NCBI GenBank assembly: GCA_017695115.1
Contig: JADILV010000021.1
Span: 62,001 to 126,000, forward strand
Direction of reading: 5' to 3'
DNA length: 64,000 nucleotides
From: Candidatus Cryptobacteroides avicola
Lineage (GTDB): Bacteria > Bacteroidota > Bacteroidia > Bacteroidales > UBA932
Shown here: positions 46,618 through 57,221 of the stretch, in pieces
How positions within the stretch are numbered: the stretch's first letter is position 1
Layout: each line of letters begins with the position of its first letter
Program-made: the position numbers and the translations under genes
The notes under the pieces: model-generated
What the model was told of the DNA's origin: nothing
The model's database searches: none
Seen by the model: only the letters and a program-made list of their open reading frames with translations

Positions 46618-48309
46618 ATGAAAAGGATATATATACTGGCAACAATTCTGCCTGCCGTGGTGTCGGTGGTCTCGTGTTCAGACTTCCTTGAGAGGGCACC
46701 GGGAGACAACATGACTGAGCAGGAACTCTTCTCTAAAATAGAGACTGCAGAAGCATATCTTGATAATGTTTACACGTATTTGCCAGATTTCCAGTATAAT
46801 ACTGAAGATCTGAGTGGCAGGTATAAACTTGGGGATGCTACTGATGAAGGAGGATTTCAGCAGGCTTCCGGGTATACACAGTGCCCGTTCGACATTAACC
46901 TTGGCAGCTGGAACTCGGAAACAATGCCTATGCAGCGAAACTGGTCTGATTACTATGGGTGTATAAGGCGCTGCAACATGCTGATAAAGAACTATGACCT
47001 CATTCCTGAAGAAATGACAACAGGAGCTGCGACCAACAGGAAGGAGCGTATCCTAGGTGAAGCGTACGGATTACGAGGATATTATTATTTTCTTCTGTTC
47101 AAGCAGTGGGGAGGTGTTCCTATCATTACATCTGTTCTCGACCCTGGAGACGAGTCCCAGCTCAATGGCATCAAAAGAGCCTCGGCAGAAGAAACTCTTC
47201 AGCGAGTTCTTGATGATATGGATGAGGCGATCAAGCATCTTCCTGCAAAGCATAATGACGCCAATTTCGGACGGTTCACTTCTCTGATAGCGACTGTCGT
47301 AAAGTCTCAGGTGAAACTCTATTGGGCAAGCAAGTACTGGAACAGGGATAATGATAAAGCCCGCTGGTCGGAAGCTGTTGATGCTTGTCGTGAAGCATAT
47401 AATATGGCACTTCAGAACGGACATGTCCTGGCCCGTACCTACAGATCTCTTTTTAATGAGACAGGTCTTCAGAGTGAGGTTATATGGACAAAGAATTCAC
47501 CATACTATTATGAATGTTACTGGTGGGACTTTTATGCTATGCCTCTCGGCTATGGCGCATTCAATGTGGACGGTCCACTTCAGGAGTTGGTGGATGATTT
47601 TGAAATGAAAGAATCGGGAGAAATACCTGTCCTTGGATATACTGCTGACAATCAGCCTATTCTTAATGAAAAGGCCTATGATTATGATCCGGCACATCCA
47701 TGGGAAGGTAGAGAGGACAGGTTCTATTCATGCATCCTTTACCATGGAGCCATTTTACAGGACAGACCTATCGATATTTCTGCCAGTGGCAAGGATAATA
47801 TCAATATAGGTTCGATCATACGTACCAATTATTTTACCAATAAATATCTGGATCCGGATCATAATCTGGTTACAAACCAGACCTGGACATACAGGAGGTT
47901 TGCAAGTATACGTACAGCTGAACTGTATCTTAACTATGCAGAAGCGCTGAATGAACTTGACGGTCCTACACAGGCAGTTTATCAGCTTGTAAATGATATA
48001 AGGCGTAGAGCCGATCAGCCAGATCTTCCAGAAGGACTGTCACAGGAACAGATGCGTGAGAAGATTTATCATGAAAGGAGAATAGAACTCTGCTTCGAGA
48101 ATCACCGTTTCTGGGATGTTCGCAGATGGATGATTGCTGAGGATGTTGACAATGGTCCGGTACATAGAGTTATGGTAGGTGACGATGGCACTATTACCTA
48201 TCCTATATTCCAGAACAGGGTGTTCGATCCGAGCAAGCATTATCTGTTCCCTATACCTCAGCGTGAAATAGACAAGAACAACGCTCTGGAACAGAATCCT
48301 GGATGGTGA
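46618..48309 (+). CDS. RagB/SusD family nutrient uptake lipoprotein
   Basis: VVSC lipobox; GEAYGLRGYYYFLLFKQWGGVPII, IRTAELYLNYAEALNEL, ERRIELCFENHRFWDVRRW. Confidence 0.93.
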   Translation: MKRIYILATILPAVVSVVSCSDFLERAPGDNMTEQELFSKIETAEAYLDNVYTYLPDFQYNTEDLSGRYKLGDATDEGGFQQASGYTQCPFDINLGSWNSETMPMQRNWSDYYGCIRRCNMLIKNYDLIPEEMTTGAATNRKERILGEAYGLRGYYYFLLFKQWGGVPIITSVLDPGDESQLNGIKRASAEETLQRVLDDMDEAIKHLPAKHNDANFGRFTSLIATVVKSQVKLYWASKYWNRDNDKARWSEAVDACREAYNMALQNGHVLARTYRSLFNETGLQSEVIWTKNSPYYYECYWWDFYAMPLGYGAFNVDGPLQELVDDFEMKESGEIPVLGYTADNQPILNEKAYDYDPAHPWEGREDRFYSCILYHGAILQDRPIDISASGKDNINIGSIIRTNYFTNKYLDPDHNLVTNQTWTYRRFASIRTAELYLNYAEALNELDGPTQAVYQLVNDIRRRADQPDLPEGLSQEQMREKIYHERRIELCFENHRFWDVRRWMIAEDVDNGPVHRVMVGDDGTITYPIFQNRVFDPSKHYLFPIPQREIDKNNALEQNPGW

Positions 48310-48356
48310 TTGTGGAATTATGAACCGTATTAATAACACTTTAAATTTAAATCATT

Positions 48357-49811
48357 ATGAAAAAATCATTTTTTATGCTGGGGATTTCAGCTCTTGTTGC
48401 CGGGACTATGTTCACGGCATGCAAAGAGAATCCTTCGGGACCTGAAACAGTGATTCCCACAGTAAGTATTTCTGCTGATGCGAGTTTTGCTTCTGACAAC
48501 ACCGCTACTCTCACATTGTCTCTTTCTGAGGCTACCACTGAGGATGTCTCAGTTACTCTTGCAGATGCTGATGTTCAGTCCGGAAGTAAAAAGGTATCTG
48601 CTATATATTCAAAGAATGTAACCATTGCTGCTGGAGAAACATCTGCTACAGTCGATGTACAAGCAGATATACTTGGCTTGGAAGAAGGTACTTATCAGGC
48701 TGCTATCCAGATAGCTTCTGCAGAAGGTGCTGAAGTGGCAGAGAATCCTGTTGTGTATATTGCTCTTAACTATGTACAGCAGGCTAGTGTGGATTTATAT
48801 GCAGATAACACTACATTCAGACCAGACGGAACGGCAGCTCTTAGGCTTGTTCTTTCTGAAGCATCTTCTATGGATGTAACTGTGACTCTGGAAGAAGGCG
48901 AAGGTACTACTGCTGATGTGTCATACGAAAAGACTGTGACTATTCCGGCCGGAGAAACAGAAAAAGAAGTTATACTGACAGTCGAGATTCCAGAAAATCT
49001 CGAGCCTGGAACATATCCAGCTGTGATTCAGATCGCGTCTGTGGAAAACGCACTGGCAGGTAATGCAAAAAGTGCGACTATCAATCTTGTATATCCTTTT
49101 ACTGCAAATATTACTGTTGACGGTGTATTTGACGACTGGGATACCGCTCCTGCCTCTGTATGGACTTTGCCGGAAGGTGATGTCAAGTATGGGATGATTA
49201 AAACTTTGAAGCTGGCTGCAAACGGTTCACGTGTGTTCGTCTATTTCGAATTTGACGATCCGTCTAATTATAATTCAAAGACTCCGTATGAAGATAATTC
49301 ACTCCCATTTAATATGTACATAGACACAGATGGAGACCCTACTACAGGAGCTATTGTAACTGCTGTCGATAACGATACATATTATCCTCCTTATGATGCA
49401 GATCATATGGGACTGGAATATTATCTCGAGATCACTCTGCATGATGTCGGAACAAATACTATATCTGATTTCTGGACATATGGTGGTCTGTATAGATATG
49501 ATGGAGATGATGGAGATGCTGTTTTCTCAAAACTTACTCAACTGAAAGCTGGAAGCGACTATGACGGAAGCTCTATTTACGGTTCCGGAGTATATGAGAA
49601 CGGGACGGGACGTGTGGAAGTGCAACTTTCAAGGCAGTTCTTTGAAATGACAGGAAGTAAAGCTAGATTTGCTGTGAAAGTTATGGACCAGTATAACAAT
49701 TGGAAGGCTCTTGGTCTTCTTCCTCAGGGAAATTCAGTTGAAGTTGACGGAGTTACCCAGCACGGACAAGTTGATATGGCTGAAATAACATTACCGGACT
49801 ATGAAGGTTAA
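48357..49811 (+). CDS. Surface lipoprotein with two DUF1735/Calx-beta-like repeats and C-terminal CBM9/DOMON-like domain (SGBP candidate)
   Basis: FTAC lipobox; tandem repeats ending GTYQAAIQIAS / GTYPAVIQIAS; ITVDGVFDDWDTAP...YFEFDDPSNYN. Confidence 0.75.
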   Translation: MKKSFFMLGISALVAGTMFTACKENPSGPETVIPTVSISADASFASDNTATLTLSLSEATTEDVSVTLADADVQSGSKKVSAIYSKNVTIAAGETSATVDVQADILGLEEGTYQAAIQIASAEGAEVAENPVVYIALNYVQQASVDLYADNTTFRPDGTAALRLVLSEASSMDVTVTLEEGEGTTADVSYEKTVTIPAGETEKEVILTVEIPENLEPGTYPAVIQIASVENALAGNAKSATINLVYPFTANITVDGVFDDWDTAPASVWTLPEGDVKYGMIKTLKLAANGSRVFVYFEFDDPSNYNSKTPYEDNSLPFNMYIDTDGDPTTGAIVTAVDNDTYYPPYDADHMGLEYYLEITLHDVGTNTISDFWTYGGLYRYDGDDGDAVFSKLTQLKAGSDYDGSSIYGSGVYENGTGRVEVQLSRQFFEMTGSKARFAVKVMDQYNNWKALGLLPQGNSVEVDGVTQHGQVDMAEITLPDYEG

Positions 49812-50850
49812 AGTAAGTTTTGCAGTATTATGTATGTCAGTTCTTCTGCTCGCTTCATGCGGGGCGGGCAGAAGCTCTGATAATGATGCTCCGTTTTTCC
49901 AGATGAGGGGTATCGTGCTGGCTTGGGATGATATCAGTGATCCTGTAACCATAGACTGGCTGTCCATCATGCATGAGAACGGCCTGAATACTATCAGTGT
50001 ATTCGGAAAGGATTACACGAGCGAAGAATATCTTGCTTTCAAGCAGAAATGCATAGACGAAGGGTTTGACTTCGAGTACGAGGAGCATGCCATGTCCTGG
50101 CTGCTGCCCCGTGACCTGTTCGAGACATATCCGGAGTATTTCAGGATGGACAAGAACGGTGTCCGTCAGCCTGACGGCAACGGCTGCCCTTCCAGTGAGG
50201 AAGGCCTGGAGGTGATCATGAGCAATGTGCGTGCATTTGCACAGAAGCATACCCCTACGAACCACAAGTATTATACGTGGCTCTATGACGGAGGTGATAT
50301 CTGCCACTGTGAGAAGTGCAAAGGATACAACGCTTCGGATCAGGGACTCATTTTCGAGAACCATATCATCAAGGCTCTGAGGGAGTATGACCCTGAGGCG
50401 ACACTTGCCCACCTGGCATATTCGAACACAACCCCGGCCCCGAGCGTAGTGAAGCCGGAGGAGGGCATTTTCCTGGAGTTCGCTCCGTTCTATCGCAGAT
50501 GGGACAAGCCTCTTTCAGATAGGGATGCCATCCGTGACGGGGAGTACTGGACTCACGGGGACTATCTGGACATGCTGGAGGCGAACCTGAAGGTTTTCCC
50601 TGCCGAGACAGCCCAGGTACTGGAGTACTGGCTCGATGTATCCCAGCGCAGCGGATGGAAGAAGCCTCAGGTGAAGCTGGACTGGCATAAGGATGTCTAT
50701 CTTGATGACTTGAAGACATATGCAAGTTACGGAATTAAGAATATAACCTGTTATGGAGCCTGGATAGATCCGTATTATGTCAAGACCTATAAGGATCTGA
50801 CATGCGTGACGGATTATTGCCAGGGACTGCTGAACTATAAACCTGAATAA
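49801..50850 (+). CDS. DUF4838-like lipoprotein (copy 1)
   Basis: Lipobox LLASC; GNGCPSSEEGLEV, WLYDGGDICHCEKCKGYNASDQGLIFEN; overlaps upstream gene. Confidence 0.72.
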   Translation: MKVKVSFAVLCMSVLLLASCGAGRSSDNDAPFFQMRGIVLAWDDISDPVTIDWLSIMHENGLNTISVFGKDYTSEEYLAFKQKCIDEGFDFEYEEHAMSWLLPRDLFETYPEYFRMDKNGVRQPDGNGCPSSEEGLEVIMSNVRAFAQKHTPTNHKYYTWLYDGGDICHCEKCKGYNASDQGLIFENHIIKALREYDPEATLAHLAYSNTTPAPSVVKPEEGIFLEFAPFYRRWDKPLSDRDAIRDGEYWTHGDYLDMLEANLKVFPAETAQVLEYWLDVSQRSGWKKPQVKLDWHKDVYLDDLKTYASYGIKNITCYGAWIDPYYVKTYKDLTCVTDYCQGLLNYKPE

Positions 50851-50851
50851 A

Positions 50852-51994
50852 ATGATAAGGCGTTTTTTAACTGTTTTGTCGGTGGCATGCTGCCTGACAT
50901 TCTCTTTCTGTTCATGTGACGATACCGGGGATTTTCCTGATGATGACAAAAACACTGAAAAGCCGGCTCCCGGTGAAGGTGAGGATGACCAAAAGGATGA
51001 TGAAGGTACTGATGAGCCTCTCCCAGAAGGAGAACGCTGGTTTAAGACCAGGGGGCTTGTGATGGGATGGACAGATGTGGCCAATTCCTATGTGCTAGAT
51101 TATATACAGATTGCAGAAGACAACGGACTCAATACATTCAGTATCTACGGGGCGGACAGGACTTCTGCTGTATGGAATAACTTTGCGTCAAGATGCAGAG
51201 ATGCAGGTATTGATCTGGAGTTTGAAGAACATATGATGTCATTCCTGCTTCCTCGTGATCTTTTCAGTACGCATCCTGAATATTTCCGTATGAACGAGAA
51301 CGGTGTAAGAGTCAGTGATGCCAACGGTTGTCCGTCATCAGAAGGTGCGCTTGAGGAAGTCAGAAAGAATGCAAAAGTATTGGCTCAAAATTATGCTCCT
51401 ACCAACAACAAGTATTATTTCTGGCTTGATGATGGGGGTGGAGTCTGCCACTGCGAGAGATGTAAAGAGTTAAATGACGCAGATCAGGCATTGATATTTG
51501 AAAATGTGATTATCGAGGCTATCAAGGAAATCAATCCAGATGCCCAGCTTGCGCATCTGTGCTATGCCAACACTCTGGATGCTCCTCGCAAGACAGTGCC
51601 TCACGAGGATATATTCCTGGAGTTCGCTCCATTTTACAGAGACTGGTCTCAACCGTTGTCATCGGTATGGGCTACAGGAAGAACCGGTATTTCTCATAGC
51701 CGGTACCTCAGAGCTCTTAAAGAGAACCTTGATGTTTTCCCAGCAAAGACTGCACAGGTACTGGAGTACTGGATGGACGACTCGCTGTTCAGCGGATGGG
51801 ACCAGTCAAATCTGGTAGAAGTCCCGTGGGATAATAGTATATTCCTTGATGACCTTGACACATACGCATCTTATGGCATTCGTCATATAATGTGTTACTG
51901 TGCCTATGTAGGACCTCAGTATGTACAGAAATTCGGCTATCCTACATTCCTCGAGGAATACGGACAGGGACTGTATAACTATGAGAAGAAATAA
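50852..51994 (+). CDS. DUF4838-like lipoprotein (copy 2)
   Basis: Paralogue of upstream gene; WLDDGGGVCHCERCKELNDADQALIFEN; lipobox. Confidence 0.72.
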   Translation: MIRRFLTVLSVACCLTFSFCSCDDTGDFPDDDKNTEKPAPGEGEDDQKDDEGTDEPLPEGERWFKTRGLVMGWTDVANSYVLDYIQIAEDNGLNTFSIYGADRTSAVWNNFASRCRDAGIDLEFEEHMMSFLLPRDLFSTHPEYFRMNENGVRVSDANGCPSSEGALEEVRKNAKVLAQNYAPTNNKYYFWLDDGGGVCHCERCKELNDADQALIFENVIIEAIKEINPDAQLAHLCYANTLDAPRKTVPHEDIFLEFAPFYRDWSQPLSSVWATGRTGISHSRYLRALKENLDVFPAKTAQVLEYWMDDSLFSGWDQSNLVEVPWDNSIFLDDLDTYASYGIRHIMCYCAYVGPQYVQKFGYPTFLEEYGQGLYNYEKK

Positions 51995-52631
51995 TTTTGG
52001 TAGTGTTTTCATAGTTGCTGCTTTGCTGCCGCTTATGGCGGCAGCATGCGGCAATATGACAGAAAAAGACGGTCATGAACCTTTCGTCATAGGTGCCGTG
52101 ACCGGGATAGATGGCCTGCATGCCCCATGGGACGGTCTTGATGACAGTACGTCAGTAAGGTTCTTTGCTGATTCCGAAGACCTTTGCATTGTGTGCGAGG
52201 TGGAGGATACGACACTTGCAGTCACTGAAGACTACCGCGGGGAGAATGACGTGGAGCCCGAGGACAGGGTAGAGGTATTCTTCAGTGCAGGACCGGATAT
52301 GGAGCTGTATTACTGTGCGGAGATAGACCCTCTCGGGCGTGTCCTTGACTACTCATGCCGTTATCCTTCGCAGATGGACTACGGATGGGATTTCAGTACT
52401 CTCAGGGTAATGTCAGGACTTACAGCGGACGGGTATGCCGTCTCGCTGAAGGTCTCCCTGTCCGAACTGGAGAGTTTCGGAATCGATACGGCGGCAGGCT
52501 TCTATATGGGTATTTTCCGTGCTGATTTCCGCCCGGACGGCAGTGTGAACTGGTATTCGCATGTCAAGAGCGATGATGCAAGTCCGAATTTCCATCAGCC
52601 GAAAATGCTCTTTTATACACGGACAGAATAA
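51981..52631 (+). CDS. Carbohydrate-binding family 9-like lipoprotein
   Basis: AAAC lipobox; APWDGLDDSTSVRFFADSEDLCIVCEVEDTT...EDRVEVFFSAGP...YYCAEIDPLGRVLDY. Confidence 0.72.
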   Translation: MRRNNFGSVFIVAALLPLMAAACGNMTEKDGHEPFVIGAVTGIDGLHAPWDGLDDSTSVRFFADSEDLCIVCEVEDTTLAVTEDYRGENDVEPEDRVEVFFSAGPDMELYYCAEIDPLGRVLDYSCRYPSQMDYGWDFSTLRVMSGLTADGYAVSLKVSLSELESFGIDTAAGFYMGIFRADFRPDGSVNWYSHVKSDDASPNFHQPKMLFYTRTE

Positions 52632-52659
52632 TTTATATAAAAAAGAATAAAACCGACAG

Positions 52660-55572
52660 ATGAAAATCAAGATACTTGCGCTGGTGATTCTGGCGCTGGC
52701 AAATATGACAGCCGCTGCTCAGACAGCTACAGTCAAGGATACGGTGATGAGGACCTATCCGTTTTCAGATCCCAATCCTGTGCCGCAGCCTTCAGGGGTG
52801 TACCCGTATTACAAGTACGAGACATTCGCATTCGAGCCGGAGGATGCCGTATGGAAAATGGTCGTTCTGGAGAACGATTATCTCAGGGTCAAGATCTTCC
52901 CTGAGATAGGAGGCAAGATATGGTCTATCTATGACAAGACCCAGGGCAAGGAGCTGTTCTATGACAACGATGTGGTGAAGTTCCGTGAGATTGCCCTTCG
53001 TGGGCCATGGACGAGCGGAGGTATAGAGTTCAACTATGGAGTGATAGGTCATGCACCTACATGCTCCCATCCTGTTGACTACGAGATATCACATAAGGAT
53101 GACGGCAGTGTGAGCTGCTATATTGGTGTGCAGGAGCTTCTGACCAGGACGAGGTGGATGGTGGAGGTCAATCTTCCGAAAGATGCCGTATGGGTCCGTA
53201 CACGGGCCTTCTGGCACAACTCCTCAGGAGTCTACCAGCCATATTACACTTGGGCAAATTCTGGGGTTGAGGTCACTCCTGAGATGAAACTGATTTATCC
53301 GTCCAGCTATTCCATAGCGCATGACGGCCGCATTTTCCCGTATCCTGTGGATGAGGCAGGACGTGACCTTTCCGAATATTCCCAGCAGAATTTCGGTCTG
53401 GACAAGTCGTATCATCCGGGAGGGTCGCACAAGAACTGGTTCGGAGTATACTGGCCGGAACGTGAGGTGGGTATGCTTCACTACGCCCTCAGGGATGAGA
53501 AACTGGGAAGGAAATATTTCAGCTGGACCCAGTCGGGACAGGGAGAAATATGGGTCGGGCTTCTTACCGACACCAGACCGCAGTATGTGGAGCTGCAGAG
53601 CGGAAGGCTTTTCAACCAGAATTTGTGGGAAAGCGTAAGCACTCCTTACAAACAGACGCTCTTTACTCCTTACGGGACTGATGAATGGAACGAATACTGG
53701 CTTCCGTTCTCAGGTATAGGTGACGATGTCAACGGACTGACCCTGCGTGCTGCCGTGAATGTCGAGCCAGGTGCAGACGGGGTCATGGTGGGTGTTTTTG
53801 CTTTGCAGGGCATATCCGGGAAGCTGGAGCTTAAAGGTGCCGAAGGTGAGACTCTTTCATCCAGGGACATTACTCTGGAGCCGTCAGAATCATTCAGTGA
53901 GTCTTTCTCTGTAGGTGGTGATGCCCTCAAGAGCATCACTCTGGATGGAAGGACTCTGTGGAGCTCTGACAGCCAGGAGACAGACCGTCCGAGCGAGATA
54001 AACAAGGATTTCAGCCTTGATTCTGCCCAGGGGCTTACGGTCTATGCGAAATATCTGGTCGGGATGCGCAAATACCCTGATGCCGAGTGGCGTGTGGACA
54101 AGGCGCTTGAAATGGATCCGTCTCTGATTCCTGCGTTGAATCTCAAGGCGCTCCTGTGCGCAAGGTCTATGGACTATGAAGAGGCATACCGCTATGCCGA
54201 CAAGGTCCTGGCCATCGACGAGTATGATCCGCAGGCCAACTATATCAGTGGACAGGCTGCTGCCGCTCTGGGAAAGGTCTATGATGCGATGGACCGGTTT
54301 GAGGTGGCTGCCATCACTCCGGAGCTTAGGAGCGCGGCCTGTACCGAGCTCGCGAAACTTCATTTCAAGGCAGGGGAGAAAGAGCTGGCTGCGGATTATT
54401 TGAAGAAAAGCCTCGTGGGAAACGCTTATAATGTCACGGCATATTATCTTCTTTATCAGATAGCTCCGGCTGAGGATATACTTGAAAAAATTGAGGGTCT
54501 TGATCTTCTGACGCATTTCCCTGATGTAGAGAGGATGCTTGCAGGAGAGATTTCATCTGATGAACTGTCTGAATCCATCAGGGAGGAACTTAAATGGCAG
54601 AACTATATCGAGTTCGCAGCTTTTTACAGTGAACTGGGCCTTAAGGACAAAGCCTCTCGCCTCCTTGCTGCCTGCCCTGAACAGAATGCTCTGGTGGCTC
54701 TGTGGAGAGCATGGCTTGAAGGTGACACTGGTGCGATCGTCTCTGCTGAATCCTGTCCTGTAGATCTCGTGTTCCCGTTCAGGGAGGAGTCTGCCGCTCC
54801 TCTGGAGTGGGCTGTGGAGAATGGGGGAAGCTGGAGAAGCCGCTATCTTCTGGCTATGCTGAAGGATTTCCTGGGGCATAAGGACGAAGCCATATCACTG
54901 ATGTCCGGGAATGAGTCCGACTATGCTCCTTACTATTGCTACAGGAGTCAGCTGACAGAATCAAAGGAGGATATGCTGAAAGCTCACCAGATGGATCCTG
55001 ACGAGTGGCGCTACCGTCTCTATCTGGCTCAGCGCTATTACCGTGACGGCAAGTATGATGAGGCTATAGAGCTGACAGGCAAGTATTATTATAAGCATAG
55101 CGAGAATTTCCACATAGGAGACATTTACGTCAAGTCCCTGATAGCTGCGGGAGAGTACCGGAAGGCGGACAAGGCGGTGATGAGCCTCAGGATTCTTCCT
55201 TTCGAGGGCCAGGCCGGAAGTCATGTCATGTACCGGGACATCAAGCTGCATCTTGCAGCCGAGAGTATCGACAGGGGCAGGTACAAGGATGCGCTTGCCC
55301 GTATAGCAGAGGCGCAGGAATGGCCTGAGAGCCTGGGTGTCGGGAAACCATACGATGATCTTATCGACACCACCCTTGAGAACTGGCTTACGGCCATAGT
55401 CTATAAGCGTCTGGGAAGTGATTCACTGTCAGAGGAATATCTCTCTAAAGTGAAGAATAGCGTCCTGCTGGATTCTTTCGAAGAAGTCACGACCAAGACC
55501 AATGGATCATATCCTGAACTTATGTCCATGCTCGGAAATCTGGATGCTTCATCCGACAAGAAACTGTTCTGA
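52660..55572 (+). CDS. DUF5107 domain-containing protein with TPR repeats
   Basis: VVLENDYLRVKIFPEIGGKIWSIYDKTQGKELFY...GGIEFNYGVIGHAPT; C-terminal TPR units. Confidence 0.85.
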   Translation: MKIKILALVILALANMTAAAQTATVKDTVMRTYPFSDPNPVPQPSGVYPYYKYETFAFEPEDAVWKMVVLENDYLRVKIFPEIGGKIWSIYDKTQGKELFYDNDVVKFREIALRGPWTSGGIEFNYGVIGHAPTCSHPVDYEISHKDDGSVSCYIGVQELLTRTRWMVEVNLPKDAVWVRTRAFWHNSSGVYQPYYTWANSGVEVTPEMKLIYPSSYSIAHDGRIFPYPVDEAGRDLSEYSQQNFGLDKSYHPGGSHKNWFGVYWPEREVGMLHYALRDEKLGRKYFSWTQSGQGEIWVGLLTDTRPQYVELQSGRLFNQNLWESVSTPYKQTLFTPYGTDEWNEYWLPFSGIGDDVNGLTLRAAVNVEPGADGVMVGVFALQGISGKLELKGAEGETLSSRDITLEPSESFSESFSVGGDALKSITLDGRTLWSSDSQETDRPSEINKDFSLDSAQGLTVYAKYLVGMRKYPDAEWRVDKALEMDPSLIPALNLKALLCARSMDYEEAYRYADKVLAIDEYDPQANYISGQAAAALGKVYDAMDRFEVAAITPELRSAACTELAKLHFKAGEKELAADYLKKSLVGNAYNVTAYYLLYQIAPAEDILEKIEGLDLLTHFPDVERMLAGEISSDELSESIREELKWQNYIEFAAFYSELGLKDKASRLLAACPEQNALVALWRAWLEGDTGAIVSAESCPVDLVFPFREESAAPLEWAVENGGSWRSRYLLAMLKDFLGHKDEAISLMSGNESDYAPYYCYRSQLTESKEDMLKAHQMDPDEWRYRLYLAQRYYRDGKYDEAIELTGKYYYKHSENFHIGDIYVKSLIAAGEYRKADKAVMSLRILPFEGQAGSHVMYRDIKLHLAAESIDRGRYKDALARIAEAQEWPESLGVGKPYDDLIDTTLENWLTAIVYKRLGSDSLSEEYLSKVKNSVLLDSFEEVTTKTNGSYPELMSMLGNLDASSDKKLF

Positions 55573-55610
55573 CAAGAACAAGTTTAATGATACGTTATAG
55601 TTTTGTGGAT

Positions 55611-55649
55611 AGGGCGGCTTAAAAGAATACTTTCTTTTGAGGTCGCCCT
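55611..55649. terminator. Imperfect hairpin terminator between convergent genes
   Basis: agggcggcttaaaaga...tcttttgaggtcgccct. Confidence 0.5.
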
Positions 55650-55669
55650 CATTTCATTTAAATATGAAT

Positions 55670-57073
55670 TTATAGATAAGGTTGATAGAGCCCGGAGCTG
55701 TTTGTGTCATGAAGGTATTGGCTGTATTCCATGAACAGAGTTTCCGTCTTTTCTTCTCCTACCCTTATCCTTGCCTTTGGGTCACTGAAGACTCCCGGGT
55801 ACTGGTAGAAGATGATTTTTTCGAAATTGTCGAACATCTGCAGATCCCCTGTGATCCCCTCGATGTCTCTTGGGTAGAGAGAAGCGTCATCGTTGAAAAG
55901 GAATGCTTCGAGGTCAAACCACAGATGGGCTCCTGACTGGTCGCACAGCTTCTGGAGAGTCATAGCGGCTTCCTTCCCGGTCATGTCTTCTTCCGGCATT
56001 CTGGCGAAGCCGAACGGGCACAGTATGTCCAGATGCTCCAGCAGAGCCGGATATGTGTCCATCCCGTCCTTTATGCCGAATGAGTTGGTCGCAAGCATTA
56101 TGGGCTTCCCCGGGGCGAACTCTCCGCAGAATTCTTTGAACTCCTTGAAGAAAGCTACTATCTCACGCTTTCTCTGAATTCTCATTTCAGGGGTCTTTTC
56201 CCAGTTGTCCAGACTTCCTCCTGATTCTTCAGGGATATAGAACCCGTAGAAAGAGTCATGGTGTCCGTATTTTTCCCATACCTCCCGGGTCACCATCTTG
56301 TGCCATTCCAGCGATTCTGCAGTAAAATCGAACCATGCGAACATCCCGATGCCTGGAAATACATGCATGCCAAGCTTGTCTGCTTCATCCAGTATCGCCT
56401 CTACGGGGTCTGATGCTGTTATTTCCATCCTCCCGCTGTAAAGCTTTGAGTCGTAGTATGCCTTGCCTGCGTAGCTTTCTGCCGTAGTGGCGTGCCTACC
56501 TACGTATTCTTCGTTACGGAAAAGTTCCTGGATGACTATAATGTCCAGTCCCAGGGAATGCATGGAGCGCACCATTGATCTCCAGTCTTCGTCTGTCAGC
56601 TTCCGTATGTCGTCATTCCAATGTTTACCTTCTGTCTCGCTCCAGTGGCAGATTCCTACGAAGGCTCCGCCTGCAGTTCTGGTTGACCTGATGTCGGAAC
56701 GGATGATGCTGACAGGGTTGGTCTTGAGCAGTGTATCTCTCCCTGAAATGACCTTGAGTGATATTCCGTGCTTCCCTTCGAGCCCCTCTGTCTCCAGAAT
56801 ATGCCTTATACATAGAGACCCTCCTGGCTCTACGGCTACAGTTTCCTGGCAGACTTTAGTCTGCACACCGCCATGCTCCATGTATATGGACACGCTGCAG
56901 TTCCTTTCCCTGTGCCCCTTGTTGACTATTCCGGCCCTGACATCCAGGTCGGTACGGTCTGTGACTTCCACCGGAGGTACCACAGACAGATATGTCTCTA
57001 CCTGGTTTTCTTCTATGCTGCCTGAGCAGGATGCGGCACAGAACAGAATGCAGATTGTTTTAAAATGTTTCAT
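55670..57073 (-). CDS. DUF4434-type putative glycan-active lipoprotein
   Basis: Lipobox AASC; FVGICHWSETEGKHW...ESYAGKAYYDSKLYSGRMEITASDPVEAILDEADKLGMHVFPGIG...GFYIPEE. Confidence 0.65.
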   Translation of the reverse strand: MKHFKTICILFCAASCSGSIEENQVETYLSVVPPVEVTDRTDLDVRAGIVNKGHRERNCSVSIYMEHGGVQTKVCQETVAVEPGGSLCIRHILETEGLEGKHGISLKVISGRDTLLKTNPVSIIRSDIRSTRTAGGAFVGICHWSETEGKHWNDDIRKLTDEDWRSMVRSMHSLGLDIIVIQELFRNEEYVGRHATTAESYAGKAYYDSKLYSGRMEITASDPVEAILDEADKLGMHVFPGIGMFAWFDFTAESLEWHKMVTREVWEKYGHHDSFYGFYIPEESGGSLDNWEKTPEMRIQRKREIVAFFKEFKEFCGEFAPGKPIMLATNSFGIKDGMDTYPALLEHLDILCPFGFARMPEEDMTGKEAAMTLQKLCDQSGAHLWFDLEAFLFNDDASLYPRDIEGITGDLQMFDNFEKIIFYQYPGVFSDPKARIRVGEEKTETLFMEYSQYLHDTNSSGLYQPYL

Positions 57074-57182
57074 AGTTGTGCTTTTCGAAAGCAAAATTAA
57101 ATAATTATAATAAATATCGATAGATAATTATTGTAAAAATATATTATAAATGAATTTTTAAAAATAAATTTTAGAATATACG

Positions 57183-57212
57183 TTTGTTATTTTATAAAAT
57201 TATTTATATTTG
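57183..57212 (+). promoter_or_regulatory. Promoter (-33 TTTG, 18-bp spacer, -7 TATATTTG)
   Basis: TTTG 57183-57186, TATATTTG 57205-57212. Confidence 0.55.
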
Positions 57213-57221
57213 TAATGGCTA

